This document shows, one piece after another, positions 1 to 7,675 of a stretch of DNA of 41,455 nt (its first letter is position 1; each line of letters opens with the position of its first letter). The notes under the pieces are model-generated. The model searched no databases. It was not told the DNA's origin and saw nothing but the letters and a program-made list of their open reading frames with translations. This DNA comes from Alphaproteobacteria bacterium (lineage in GTDB: Bacteria > Pseudomonadota > Alphaproteobacteria > Micropepsales > Micropepsaceae). The position numbers and the translations under genes are program-made. The stretch is taken from the NCBI GenBank assembly GCA_017308375.1, contig JAFKEW010000066.1, positions 1 through 41,455 on the forward strand, in the 5' to 3' direction.

Positions 1-639
1 GAACATGAAAAGCCGCATCGCGGCGTGGCCTATGAACATTTCCTGCCCTCCGGCCCCTTTGCCATTCTGCCGCTGCCGGGGCGGCGGTCGTCCCTGGTAT
101 GGACGGAGGATACGCGCATCGCGCCGTCGCTGATCGCGATGGATGAAGACGATTTCAATGCCGAATTGCACCGCCGCTTCGGTGCGCATCTGGGGGCCGC
201 GCATGTGGCGGGGCCGCGCTGGTCCTATCCGCTGAAATTCCATCTCGCGCGCGCCTTCGTGCGGCCGCGCTTTGCGCTGGCCGGTGACAGCGCACATGGC
301 ATCCACCCGATTGCGGGGCAGGGGCTCAATCTCGGTTTGAAAGATGCCGCGGCACTGGCCGAGGTGGTGCTGGATGCCGCGCGGCTGGGGTTGGATATCG
401 GTGCGCTGGACGTGCTGCGCCGTTACGAACGCTGGCGCCGCTTCGATGCTTTTACCCTCGCGGCTGCGACCGACGGGCTGAACCGGCTGTTCTCGAACGA
501 CATCGTACCCTTGCGGGTCGCACGCGACCTCGGCATGGGGGTGGTGGATCGCATCGGCCCCTTGCGCCGCTTCTTCATGCGCCACGCCGGCGGCGAGATC
601 GGCAAACTGCCGCGTCTGCTGAAGGGCGAAGCGGCTTAG
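1..639 (+). CDS. UbiH/COQ6-family FAD-dependent monooxygenase, C-terminal part
   Basis: The open frame runs in from the left edge, so the N-terminal FAD-binding half is missing. The visible part contains the second FAD motif, ALAGDSAHGIHPIAGQGLNL, followed by a helix of the type LKDAAALAEVV. This is characteristic of the UbiH/UbiF/VisC/COQ6 ubiquinone-biosynthesis hydroxylases, which hydroxylate the quinone ring at the membrane. The C-terminus ends normally with a short basic segment and TAG/TAA context, then a strong hairpin. It is convergent with the next gene. Which ring position it hydroxylates cannot be told without the N-terminal half and relatives. An internal GTG near position 25 is not a credible start, because homology continues upstream of it. 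Confidence 0.85.
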   Translation, partial: EHEKPHRGVAYEHFLPSGPFAILPLPGRRSSLVWTEDTRIAPSLIAMDEDDFNAELHRRFGAHLGAAHVAGPRWSYPLKFHLARAFVRPRFALAGDSAHGIHPIAGQGLNLGLKDAAALAEVVLDAARLGLDIGALDVLRRYERWRRFDAFTLAAATDGLNRLFSNDIVPLRVARDLGMGVVDRIGPLRRFFMRHAGGEIGKLPRLLKGEAA

Positions 640-675
640 GCCTGTTCACGATTACAGACATTAAAACACGATGTC

Positions 676-697
676 ATAGCCCGCGAATGCGGGCTAT
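676..697. terminator. hairpin between convergent genes
   Basis: A perfect 9-bp stem (ATAGCCCGC / GCGGGCTAT) with a GAAT loop lies between the stop codons of two convergent genes. There is no T-run on the plus side. On the minus side a short T-rich stretch follows, so it may terminate mainly leftward transcription or act in both directions. Confidence 0.5.
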
Positions 698-716
698 CCG
701 GGTGATGTGTCAGATT

Positions 717-1424
717 TTAAAGCAGATATCCGCCGTCGAGGTAGATGATGCTGCCGGTCATGAACCGGTTGGTCATGCAGGCGATGATCTGCTGCGCGAT
801 TTCTTCCGGCTGACCCACGCGGCCCACCGCCGTGCGCTTCGCCATCTCCTTGATCTGGGCGATACGCGCTTCGTCCAGCCCGCTCCAGATCGGGGTTTCC
901 ACCACGCCGGGCGAAACGGTGTTGACGCGCACGGGCGCAAATTCCAGCGCCAGGCCCTTGGTCAATGCCTCTACCGCCGCGTTGATCGCGGTCTGCAGTG
1001 AGCGCCCCTTGGCCGCACGCACAGCCGCCGCCCCCGAAACCAGGGTCAGCGATCCGTTGTCGGCAATTTGGGCCGCGCGCGCCACGCGATAGCTGCCCCA
1101 GAACTTGGAGTTCATCGCGGTCTGCGCTTCGGCGACAGTTAGCGTCTTGACCGGCGCGATGCGCACTTCGGCGGCGCTCATCACCACGTGATCGAACCGG
1201 CCCGCGGCGGCGAAATAGTTCTCGACCGAGGCATCGTCGCGAATGTCGATGGTGGCGGTTTCCACGCCGTGGCCGATGCGGGATGCCGCTGCTTTCAGTT
1301 TGCCTTCAGAGCGCGAGGCGATGACGACATGCGCGCCCGCCTCGGCACAGGCCTTTGCCGTGCCTTCACCGATACCCGAACTGCCGCCCACCACGGCAAT
1401 GCGTTTGCCCTTCAGATCGAACAT
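717..1424 (-). CDS. SDR-fold protein lacking the canonical catalytic Tyr/Lys
   Basis: A 235-residue Rossmann protein. The dinucleotide motif GGSSGIGEG is at residues 13-21, the serine of the active-site strand is S130, and the C-terminal ends in a YLDGGY-like motif typical of classical short-chain dehydrogenases. The usual YxxxK is absent: alignment on the conserved AAVEALTKGLALE helix puts Gln144 and Asn148 where Tyr and Lys belong, and the NNAG motif is replaced by SAAE. The protein may therefore bind NAD(P) but use altered chemistry or none. The start is supported by GGGAGGG about 6 nt upstream. It lies 39 bp downstream of the small membrane-protein gene, probably in one transcript. Its substrate is not predictable. 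Confidence 0.8.
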   Translation of the reverse strand: MFDLKGKRIAVVGGSSGIGEGTAKACAEAGAHVVIASRSEGKLKAAASRIGHGVETATIDIRDDASVENYFAAAGRFDHVVMSAAEVRIAPVKTLTVAEAQTAMNSKFWGSYRVARAAQIADNGSLTLVSGAAAVRAAKGRSLQTAINAAVEALTKGLALEFAPVRVNTVSPGVVETPIWSGLDEARIAQIKEMAKRTAVGRVGQPEEIAQQIIACMTNRFMTGSIIYLDGGYLL

Positions 1425-1463
1425 CTTCGTCCCTCCCGATTTTCCGGTTCAACCAAATGAATG

Positions 1464-1859
1464 CTATTCCTGACCCAAGCGGCTTTTTTCGCGCGCGGCA
1501 AGGGCGCGTGGCAGATCCATGTAGAATTCCCGCGCGATGGCGCGCACGGCATCGGCGCGTGCCCGTTCGGCGTCGGCGCGGGCGGCGAAGACTTCGCCCT
1601 GGAACAAAAAGCGCGTCACCGGCTGGGCGGTGCGTTCGTCGCGCGTTTCAAATTCCGAAACCGCTTCGACCTGTTCCTCCGCCAGTGTCAGCGTGTGACG
1701 GAAATGAGCCAGCGGGTCCTGCCGCTCCGCGATCTGTTCCATCTGGCGAGCGCGGTTGCGCGCATCGAAGCGTTGCAGCGCCGCAACCAGGGGCGCGCGG
1801 AAACGATAGCCGAGAATAAGGATCAGAAGGCCCGCGGCGGTCAGCAGCAGATCGCGCAT
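1464..1859 (-). CDS. small membrane-anchored coiled-coil protein, unknown function
   Basis: A 131-residue protein not recognised as a named family. Residues 3-20 form one hydrophobic segment (LLLTAAGLLILILGYRF region), followed by a basic stretch. The rest is strongly charged and helical, rich in Arg, Glu and Ala, ending in an ADAERARADAVRAIAREF-like segment. It is probably an inner-membrane protein with a cytoplasmic helical domain. An in-frame stop sits two codons upstream of the ATG, so the start cannot be further out. The ATG is only 4 bp from the end of the inserted element at 1864-2133. Without the insertion it would start 3 bp after the zapE stop, so it was probably translated as part of that operon. 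Confidence 0.55.
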   Translation of the reverse strand: MRDLLLTAAGLLILILGYRFRAPLVAALQRFDARNRARQMEQIAERQDPLAHFRHTLTLAEEQVEAVSEFETRDERTAQPVTRFLFQGEVFAARADAERARADAVRAIAREFYMDLPRALAAREKSRLGQE

Positions 1860-1863
1860 GGGT

Positions 1864-2133
1864 TAGGGTCCATACTCCATTACCGCGCGAGCCGCGCTGC
1901 GTGGAAAAATGGCTGGATGATAGGAGGGAAGCGCAGGGTGTATCGGCAATACGGCCAAGCTTTCCGACGCCTCAGCCGGCCATTTTAACCGCAGCCCGAA
2001 GGGACGCGGGCCTTTTGGCCGCTGGCGGTGTCGTTCGTCGCTCATGGACGGCATGTCCACATCGCTCCTCTCTCCTGGCCTGCCGCCAAAATGCCCGGCG
2101 TCGCGGCCACGGGGCAATGGAGTATGGACCCTA
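1864..2133. mobile_element. 266-bp MITE-like element with 16-bp inverted ends and TA duplication
   Basis: The sequence GGGTCCATACTCCATT at 1866-1881 is repeated perfectly as AATGGAGTATGGACCC at 2116-2131. Both ends are flanked by TA (1864-1865 and 2132-2133). No transposase or credible gene lies inside. A 2-bp TA duplication is known for the IS630/Tc1-mariner group and for some IS5-family members, so this is probably a non-autonomous derivative of one of these. Removing the element and one TA joins the zapE codons GAC to TAA CCC ATG. That gives a natural stop immediately before the next start and supports a genuine insertion. The present zapE stop (TAG) uses the duplicated TA plus the first base of the element. 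Confidence 0.75.
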
Positions 2134-3234
2134 GTCTACACCGGCTGCCTGCCGCTCGGCCATGGCGCGGTCGAGATAGTCTGCACTCTGCATTTCTGCC
2201 AGGCGCGAGGCGGTGCGGCGGAAGGCCTGCATCCCGTCGCCAGTGGGATAAAGTGCGTCCGGCTCCGCCGCGGCGGAACACAGCACCATCACGCCTTCGT
2301 CATAAAGCGTGTCGATCAGCAGCATGAAACGCTTGGCCTCGTTGCGCATCTCCGGCGTCATGGCCGGAATATGCTCAATCAGCACGGTATGAAAGTGATG
2401 CGCCAGCACCAGATAATCCGCCGCCGCCAATGGCCGGGCGCAAAGCTCGTCGAAGGAAAACCGCGCCACGCCGGATGCCGCCCGCGGCACGGTCAGGGTG
2501 CGGCCCAGAACCGGCAGCGCCACCGGGCTGGCGTGGCCGCCATGGGTCAGCCTGCGCCAGGCGGATTCCATTTCGGCATCAGCGGCAGGCCCGAGTGGCG
2601 TCAGATAAACCGCCATGCCGCCCAACCGATTCTGCCGGTAATCGACCGTACTGTTGATGGTGATGATGTCGAGCTGTTCCTTGAGCAGTGCGATGAAGGG
2701 CAGGAACAATTGCCGGTTCAAGCCGCCTTCGTAAAGTTTTGCCGGCGGTGTGTTGGAGGTGGCGACCACCACCACACGGTTCTCGAACAATTGCGCGAAC
2801 AGGCGGCCCAGGATCATCGCATCGGCAACATCCGACACCTGAAATTCGTCGAAGCAGAGAAGGCCGGCTTCATCCGTGATCTGGCGCGCCACGGGCGGAA
2901 TGGGGTCGGCCTCGCCACGCGCACGCGCCGCATGAATACGCTCATGGGTTTCGACCATGAAGGCGTTGAAATGGACGCGGCGTTTTCTCGCCACCGGCGC
3001 TTCGGCGAAGAACAGATCCATCAGCATGGATTTGCCGCGGCCGACATCGCCCCAGAGATAAAGCCCGCGCGGGCGGGGGATTTTGGACGCGAACAGCGAG
3101 AACCAGCGCCGCCCGGTATCCGCCTTCAACGCGCGGGCGAGTGCGTCCAGCCTTTCCGCAGCCGCCTTTTGCGCGGCATCGGGTTTCAGTGTCCCGTCTC
3201 GGATCAGCGCGCGATAGCGCTCCAGCAACGACAT
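2131..3234 (-). CDS. zapE: ZapE/AFG1-family cell-division ATPase
   Basis: A 367-residue P-loop ATPase close in length to E. coli ZapE. Walker A is GDVGRGKS, Walker B is LLCFDEFQVSD, and the downstream ATSNTPP sensor segment and the NRLGGMAVYLTPLG region match the family. In bacteria the family interacts with the Z-ring; the mitochondrial AFG1 homologues act in protein quality control. The ATG at 3234 overlaps the stop of the upstream hydratase gene as TGATG, indicating translational coupling. An open frame extends further upstream but runs through the hydratase gene, so it is rejected. The stop codon TAG is partly supplied by the inserted element. Confidence 0.9.
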   Translation of the reverse strand: MSLLERYRALIRDGTLKPDAAQKAAAERLDALARALKADTGRRWFSLFASKIPRPRGLYLWGDVGRGKSMLMDLFFAEAPVARKRRVHFNAFMVETHERIHAARARGEADPIPPVARQITDEAGLLCFDEFQVSDVADAMILGRLFAQLFENRVVVVATSNTPPAKLYEGGLNRQLFLPFIALLKEQLDIITINSTVDYRQNRLGGMAVYLTPLGPAADAEMESAWRRLTHGGHASPVALPVLGRTLTVPRAASGVARFSFDELCARPLAAADYLVLAHHFHTVLIEHIPAMTPEMRNEAKRFMLLIDTLYDEGVMVLCSAAAEPDALYPTGDGMQAFRRTASRLAEMQSADYLDRAMAERQAAGVD

Positions 3235-4304
3235 CAGAGTTTGCGCGGCAGAAGCGCCCAGTAATCGAAATCCAGAATCACATCGGCGGGGTATTTGCCG
3301 CTTTCGTCCTTGTCCGGGAAGTCCGCGCAAATCCGGTTCTTGGTCGCGACAAGGCGCAGGCGCAAGGCCCCCACATCCTTGCGATGGGGAATTTCGGCCT
3401 TGTCCAGCACCTCGCTCCACGCGAACACGGTGTCGCCAGCGAACAGCGGATTGACGTGGCGCCCGCCATTGATCGCGGCGATCGAGACCGCATTGGCAAG
3501 CCCGTTGAACGACAGCGCACGGGCGAGCGAGATGACATGCCCGCCATAGATCAGGCGGCGGCCGAAGCGGCCCTTCCCTTCCGTATACTGATTGAAATGC
3601 ACCCGCGCGGTGTTCTGATAGAGGCGGGTGGCCAGCATGTGCTCGGCTTCCTCCACCGTCATGCCGTCAACGTGATCGATCTTTTCGCCCGTGCTGTAAT
3701 CGTCCCAGCGATGCGGGCTGCCGGATAACGTGGTGTCGAACAGGGTCGCGTAATCGGTGCCGTGCGGCGGCGCCAGATCGGCCGGGGAAACGCAGGCCGC
3801 AAGTTTCGGCACCACGGTTTCGCCCACACGTGCGCCCGCGTCGCGCTTTCGCACCATCACCCAGCGGATATAGGACAACACCTGCTCGCCCGCCGCATTC
3901 CGCCCATGGGTGCGGACATAGACGACACCGGTTTCCTTGTTGGAATTCTCCTTCAGCCCGATCACTTCCGAACTCGCGCTCAGCATTTCGCCGGGATAGA
4001 CAGGCTTCAGGAACCGCCCTTCGGCGTAACCCAGGTAACCCAGATTGGCCACCGCGTTCAGCGAAATGTCCGGCACGGATTTGCCGAACACGGTGTGGAA
4101 CACCAGCAGATCGTCGATCGGGCTTTGGCGAAAGCCCAGATGCCTGGCGAAGCCGTCGCCCGATTGCAGCGCAAAGCGCGACCCGTAAAGAGCGGTGTAA
4201 AGCGCGCGATCGCCTTCGGTCAGCGTGCGCGGCGTGGCGTGGGCAAGCTGCTGCCCGATTTTGAAATCTTCAAAAAAATTGCCGCTGGCGGTTTTCTGCG
4301 TCAT
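3234..4304 (-). CDS. mch: Mesaconyl-CoA hydratase (beta-methylmalyl-CoA dehydratase), MaoC family
   Basis: A 356-residue double hot-dog (MaoC-like) protein. The segments FKIGQQLAHATPRTLTEGD, SPIDDLLVFHTVFGKSVPDIS and the second-domain ALSFNGLANAVSIAAINGG match mesaconyl-CoA hydratases. These interconvert mesaconyl-CoA and beta-methylmalyl-CoA in the ethylmalonyl-CoA pathway for acetyl-CoA assimilation. The ATG at 4304 is preferred over one seven codons upstream because AGGATAGAGGC lies directly before it. It overlaps zapE by TGATG. A CoA-ester lyase lies just upstream, beyond a GIY-YIG gene that appears to have been inserted between the two. The family is confident; pathway assignment is inferred because the crotonyl-CoA carboxylase and mutase genes are not in the window. 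Confidence 0.85.
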   Translation of the reverse strand: MTQKTASGNFFEDFKIGQQLAHATPRTLTEGDRALYTALYGSRFALQSGDGFARHLGFRQSPIDDLLVFHTVFGKSVPDISLNAVANLGYLGYAEGRFLKPVYPGEMLSASSEVIGLKENSNKETGVVYVRTHGRNAAGEQVLSYIRWVMVRKRDAGARVGETVVPKLAACVSPADLAPPHGTDYATLFDTTLSGSPHRWDDYSTGEKIDHVDGMTVEEAEHMLATRLYQNTARVHFNQYTEGKGRFGRRLIYGGHVISLARALSFNGLANAVSIAAINGGRHVNPLFAGDTVFAWSEVLDKAEIPHRKDVGALRLRLVATKNRICADFPDKDESGKYPADVILDFDYWALLPRKL

Positions 4305-4308
4305 GCCT

Positions 4309-4653
4309 CTATCCTTTATTGTCATCCCGGACGGCCTTGGGCCGATCCGGGACCCATCCCCGAAGCAATTCGGGATAGAGGTCAGCCCAGTGCGGGTTGT
4401 CCTCTTCGATCAAGCTTCGTTTCCAGTCACGACGCCAGCGTTTCAGCCTCTTTTCACGTGCGATGGCTTCGCGAATATCGCCATGACGCTCGTACCAGAC
4501 AAGCATTTTGACGCCATATCGTTTTGTAAAGCCCGGTACCAATCCTTCGCGATGTTCTAAGACACGGCGGATCAGGTCGTTTGTCACGCCCGTGTAAAGT
4601 GTCCCTTGTGGCTTGCTGGCGAGCATGTAGACGAAATAAAGCCGTTCGCGCAT
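4309..4653 (-). CDS. GIY-YIG nuclease-domain protein (YhbQ/UPF0213 type)
   Basis: A 114-residue single-domain protein. The segments YFVYMLASKPQGTLYTGVTNDL, RRVLEHREG, FTKRY and LVWYE match small GIY-YIG proteins, whose members have predicted endonuclease activity and mostly unknown cell roles. The key Tyr pair, the Arg of the LIRRVLEH helix and a Glu in IAREKRLKRW are visible. The last ~13 codons lie inside a 37-bp palindromic repeat (4321-4357), and a second, inverted copy lies upstream at 4744-4780. The gene ends 4 bp before the hydratase start and sits between two metabolically linked genes, so the gene with its repeats looks like an inserted module. Confidence 0.85.
   Translation of the reverse strand: MRERLYFVYMLASKPQGTLYTGVTNDLIRRVLEHREGLVPGFTKRYGVKMLVWYERHGDIREAIAREKRLKRWRRDWKRSLIEEDNPHWADLYPELLRGWVPDRPKAVRDDNKG
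4321..4357 (-). repeat. REP-like palindromic repeat, copy A
   Basis: A 37-bp sequence that reads ATGGGTCCCGG ... CCGGGATGAC on the minus strand, with an inner hairpin (CGGATCGGCC / GGCCGTCCG). It has the same length and the same outer ends as copy B at 4744-4780 but is in the opposite orientation. It encodes residues ~99-111 of the GIY-YIG protein. Palindromes with these ends are common between genes in alphaproteobacteria. Confidence 0.7.
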
Positions 4654-4743
4654 TTACAGTGAGGGCAGCGTTAAAATTTCGTCGTTGCGGCCAAACGATG
4701 CGTCAGCATCGCTTAGGGCCGAAACCCATTGTGCCGCGGCTCC

Positions 4744-4780
4744 ATGGGTCCCGGTTCTCGCTCCGCTCGACCGGGATGAC
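4744..4780 (+). repeat. REP-like palindromic repeat, copy B
   Basis: A 37-bp sequence ATGGGTCCCGG ... ACCGGGATGAC in the gap upstream of the GIY-YIG gene and downstream of the CoA-ester lyase gene. It is inverted relative to copy A. The 155-bp gap also holds a small hairpin, GATGC-GTCA-GCATC, near 4699. No other feature is seen in this gap. Confidence 0.7.
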
Positions 4781-4809
4781 AAAGCTATATTTCCGGCAAA
4801 TGGTCTGCA

Positions 4810-5670
4810 TCAGATTTGCAGCTCCGCAATCGCGTCGGACAGTGCCACGGTCGCCCGCGCGATCTCGGCATGCAGAAGCTCGACCATCCGGCCATCCACC
4901 TTGATGGCGCCCTTGCCCTTGTTCTCCGGCAGGTCGAAGGCCGCGATCACCTTGCGCGCGGCCTCCACGTCGGCGGGCGACGGCGCGAAAATCGCGTTGC
5001 AGCTTTCCACCTGCGAGGGGTGGATCAGGGTCTTGCCGTCAAAGCCGTAGGCGCGCCCCTGGCGGCAGGAGGCGGCAAAGCCCTCCGTATCCTGGATGTC
5101 GTTGTAGACGCCGTCGATCACCGCAAGGTTGTTGGCGCGCGCCGCCAGCACCGAAAGCGACAATGCGGCGGCGAGGTTCATCCGGTCCGGCGTGTGCAGC
5201 CCGCGCATCTCCTTGATCAGGTCGTTGGTACCCATCACGAAACAGGCAAGCCGGCCGCCGGAAGCTGCCACCTGGCCGATGTTCAGAATGGCGACCGGCG
5301 TTTCCACCATGGCCCAGATCGCGATGTTCGCACTGCCCAGACCCTGTTCCACTGCTGCCAGCTCGGCCGGGGCGGAGACCTTGGGGACCAGAATGGCGTC
5401 CGGCGCGGCCTCCGCCGCCGCCTTCAGATCCGCAGCACCCCAGGGGGTGGAGAGCGCATTGATGCGCACAATCACCTCCCGCTTGCCGAAGCCGCGCGCC
5501 TTGACGGCGGCGCAAACCTGCTCGCGGGCGATGTCCTTCGCGTCAGGGGCGACCGCGTCTTCAAGGTCCAGGATCAGGGCGTCGGCGGGCAGGGTGCGCG
5601 CCTTTTCCAGCGCCCTTGTGTTGGAGCCCGGCATGTAAAGCACGCTGCGGCGCGGGCGGATGGTCGGCAT
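4810..5670 (-). CDS. CitE-like CoA-ester lyase/thioesterase (malyl-CoA type)
   Basis: A 286-residue HpcH/HpaI/CitE-family TIM-barrel protein. The N-terminal [11 protein letters not shown], the [10 protein letters not shown] strand (residues 31-40), Arg69 in VRIN, Glu123 in MVETP and Asp150 in GTNDL are the substrate- and Mg-binding landmarks of the family. Relatives include L-malyl-CoA/beta-methylmalyl-CoA lyase and the (3S)-malyl-CoA thioesterase of the ethylmalonyl-CoA pathway. The short N-terminus resembles the Mcl2/CitE side rather than Mcl1. The start at ATG 5670 has GAGGGA ~9 nt upstream; frames further upstream lack this. The adjacent mesaconyl-CoA hydratase supports a role in C4/C5 CoA-ester metabolism. 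Lyase versus thioesterase activity is undecided. Confidence 0.8.
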   Translation of the reverse strand: MPTIRPRRSVLYMPGSNTRALEKARTLPADALILDLEDAVAPDAKDIAREQVCAAVKARGFGKREVIVRINALSTPWGAADLKAAAEAAPDAILVPKVSAPAELAAVEQGLGSANIAIWAMVETPVAILNIGQVAASGGRLACFVMGTNDLIKEMRGLHTPDRMNLAAALSLSVLAARANNLAVIDGVYNDIQDTEGFAASCRQGRAYGFDGKTLIHPSQVESCNAIFAPSPADVEAARKVIAAFDLPENKGKGAIKVDGRMVELLHAEIARATVALSDAIAELQI

Positions 5671-5860
5671 CGGTTTTTCCCTCATTTGGCTGGGGCCAGA
5701 GCTAGCATCTGCCATCCCCGCGGCCAAGCGAGAGCTTGCGGATGATTACAGGCGCACCCGGCACCGCTTTGTTCTGCGGCCATGCGGCACAGGCCGCGAA
5801 CGGCGGGCCACCCTGGCACGTTTTGCAGCCGGGGAGCGTCTGTGCCAGGAGGTTGGATCA

Positions 5861-6535
5861 ATGGCAGGCCATGGCTTTGTTACCAACGCTGGGCCCGGGC
5901 CGATAGCCCCCGGACCCACACCCGATGCCACGCGGCGCGATTTTCTTTTTGTCGCCACCGGGGCGTTTGCGGCGGTGGGTGCGATTTTCGCGGTCTGGCC
6001 GTTTATCGACCAGATGGAGCCGGCTGCCGATGTGATCGCCGCCGGTGCGCCCTTGACGGTCGATGTTTCCAAAATCCCACCCGGGCAGCAGATCGTGGTG
6101 ATCTGGCGCGCCAAGCCTATTTTCATCGTCCACCGAACACCGGCCCTGATCGCGGAATTGCGCAAGCCCGCCGCGCTATCCCTGTTGCGCGATCCGGATT
6201 CAAAGGAGGACCAGCAACCCGCTTACGCCGCCAACTGGTCACGCTCCTTGAAGCCGGAATTTCTAGTCGCGGTTGGTATCTGCACCCATCTGGGCTGCAT
6301 CCCGACCTTCGTGCCCACCATCGGTGATCCCACGCTGGGGGCGGATTGGCCGGGCGGCTATCTCTGCCATTGTCATGGCTCGCGTTACGATAGCGCGGGC
6401 CGGGTGTTCAAGAATGTACCGGCGCCGCTCAACCTGCCGGTGCCGCCCTATCATTTCGTGGGCGGCACCAAGCTCGTGATCGGGGAAAATCCCACCGGCC
6501 AGAAATTCGATATTTCCTCGGTGGAGCAGCTTTGA
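5861..6535 (+). CDS. petA: Ubiquinol-cytochrome c reductase Rieske iron-sulfur subunit
   Basis: A 224-residue Rieske protein of the bc1 complex, anchored in the inner membrane with its cluster domain in the periplasm. The N-terminus has a twin-arginine-type motif (TRRDFLF, ~25-31) and one membrane helix. The [2Fe-2S] ligands are in CTHLGC and CHCHGS, with the GPAP-like [13 protein letters not shown] loop after them. The start is fixed by AGGAGGT 8 nt upstream of ATG 5861. In most alphaproteobacteria petA is followed by petB and petC. Here the next gene is convergent and unrelated, so cytochrome b and c1 must be encoded elsewhere, or this is an additional Rieske copy. Confidence 0.92.
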   Translation: MAGHGFVTNAGPGPIAPGPTPDATRRDFLFVATGAFAAVGAIFAVWPFIDQMEPAADVIAAGAPLTVDVSKIPPGQQIVVIWRAKPIFIVHRTPALIAELRKPAALSLLRDPDSKEDQQPAYAANWSRSLKPEFLVAVGICTHLGCIPTFVPTIGDPTLGADWPGGYLCHCHGSRYDSAGRVFKNVPAPLNLPVPPYHFVGGTKLVIGENPTGQKFDISSVEQL

Positions 6536-6545
6536 ACGCAGCCCG

Positions 6546-7670
6546 TCAGGGCCGGTCGCTGCGCCAGGGATTGGGGGCTGCCATCGCTTGTGCCTTGCCG
6601 GCATCGAACAGGCAGGCGGTAAAACCCGCACTGAACTGCCGGGTGATGGAGGCTGGCGCGGCACAGCGGCCGGACGCCGGCTTTTCATCCGCTTTCGCGA
6701 TGGCGTTTTCCGCGCTGGTCCACAGGAAGCGATAACCGTTCTGGGCTGCGTAATCATGGATCGTGCGCAAGGAATCGCGCTGAATCTGGTTGGCCGCCAG
6801 TTCGAAGCCGCGCACGCCAACGCCGACCAGTGTGTTTTCCGTTTGCGCCGGGCGCGGTGCCAGCGGTCCGTTGACGATGGTGTAAATCGTCACCTCCGGC
6901 TTTTGGACGTGCTTGTCTGTGCCGGGGGCGCCGATGGCGGTTTTGATCATATCCGCCAGGAACACATTCTCGCGCACCGCGCCATCCATATACATGCAGC
7001 CGCCGATGAATTGCGGCGGAAAGAATCCCGGCACGGCGGATGCCGCCATGATGCGTTGAAGCATGGCTTCGCGGGCTTCGTCATGCGGGCGCGTGGCGGC
7101 AAGATGGGTCAGTTCGAATTCGGTGAAGGCGCCGCTGTCGAAATTGACCGCGCCGACAAACAGGGCGCGCCGTTTGGTGGCCGCGGCCAACCGGTCCAGT
7201 GCGCGGTCGTCCAGTGCGGCGGCGATCGCGCGGCGCATGGGTTCGGGATCCTTCAGCGAATTCCAGAACGGCAGTCCCGCGATAGCACGCTGCCGGAACA
7301 AGCCGTTGCTTGAAACGCCACGGAAGGCCTCTGCCAGCGTGGCATCATAATCGCGGCCCAGAAGCGCGAATGGCGCGATGATCGCCCCTGTTGAAACCCC
7401 GGTGACGGCATCGAATTGCGGCCGTGCCATGCCAAGGCTGGCATAGCGTTCCGACCAGCCGTTGAGAAACCCGGCCCCGTAAGCACCCCAGGCACCACCG
7501 CCTGACAGGACAAGAATATTGATCGGGCCTGACGGCGCCGCGCGCGCGGTCTGGGTGTAGCGGGTTGTGTCCTGCACCGGGCATTGCGCGCCATCCGGCC
7601 GCGCGCCGACGCATGCGGAAAGCCCGAGGGACAGCAGCAGAGTCAGAACCGCCGCAACGCCTTTCCGCAT
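6546..7670 (-). CDS. Patatin-like phospholipase, predicted lipoprotein
   Basis: A 374-residue protein. It has a lipoprotein signal (lipobox LSAC, Cys20), the oxyanion motif SGGGAWGAYGAG (56-67), the nucleophile elbow GVSTG (Ser93) and the dyad aspartate in DGA (Asp229). All catalytic parts of a patatin Ser-Asp lipase are present, so it is predicted to be an active acyl hydrolase in the periplasm or at the outer membrane. It starts 5 bp after the SnoaL-like gene, which itself overlaps a toxin-antitoxin pair, so it is the last gene of a likely four-gene transcript. It is convergent with petA. Its substrate (phospholipid or other ester) is unknown. Confidence 0.85.
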   Translation of the reverse strand: MRKGVAAVLTLLLSLGLSACVGARPDGAQCPVQDTTRYTQTARAAPSGPINILVLSGGGAWGAYGAGFLNGWSERYASLGMARPQFDAVTGVSTGAIIAPFALLGRDYDATLAEAFRGVSSNGLFRQRAIAGLPFWNSLKDPEPMRRAIAAALDDRALDRLAAATKRRALFVGAVNFDSGAFTEFELTHLAATRPHDEAREAMLQRIMAASAVPGFFPPQFIGGCMYMDGAVRENVFLADMIKTAIGAPGTDKHVQKPEVTIYTIVNGPLAPRPAQTENTLVGVGVRGFELAANQIQRDSLRTIHDYAAQNGYRFLWTSAENAIAKADEKPASGRCAAPASITRQFSAGFTACLFDAGKAQAMAAPNPWRSDRP

Positions 7671-7675
7671 GATCT

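Noticed and set aside
1863..2134. Two opposing open frames within the inserted element, both ending in MEYGP
   Set aside because: The shared ending is only the translation of the terminal inverted repeat. No transposase motif or start signal is present.
2044..3264. 406-codon plus-strand frame opposite zapE
   Set aside because: It is a shadow of zapE; the protein is rich in His, Gln and Arg with no recognisable domain, and zapE has full motifs.
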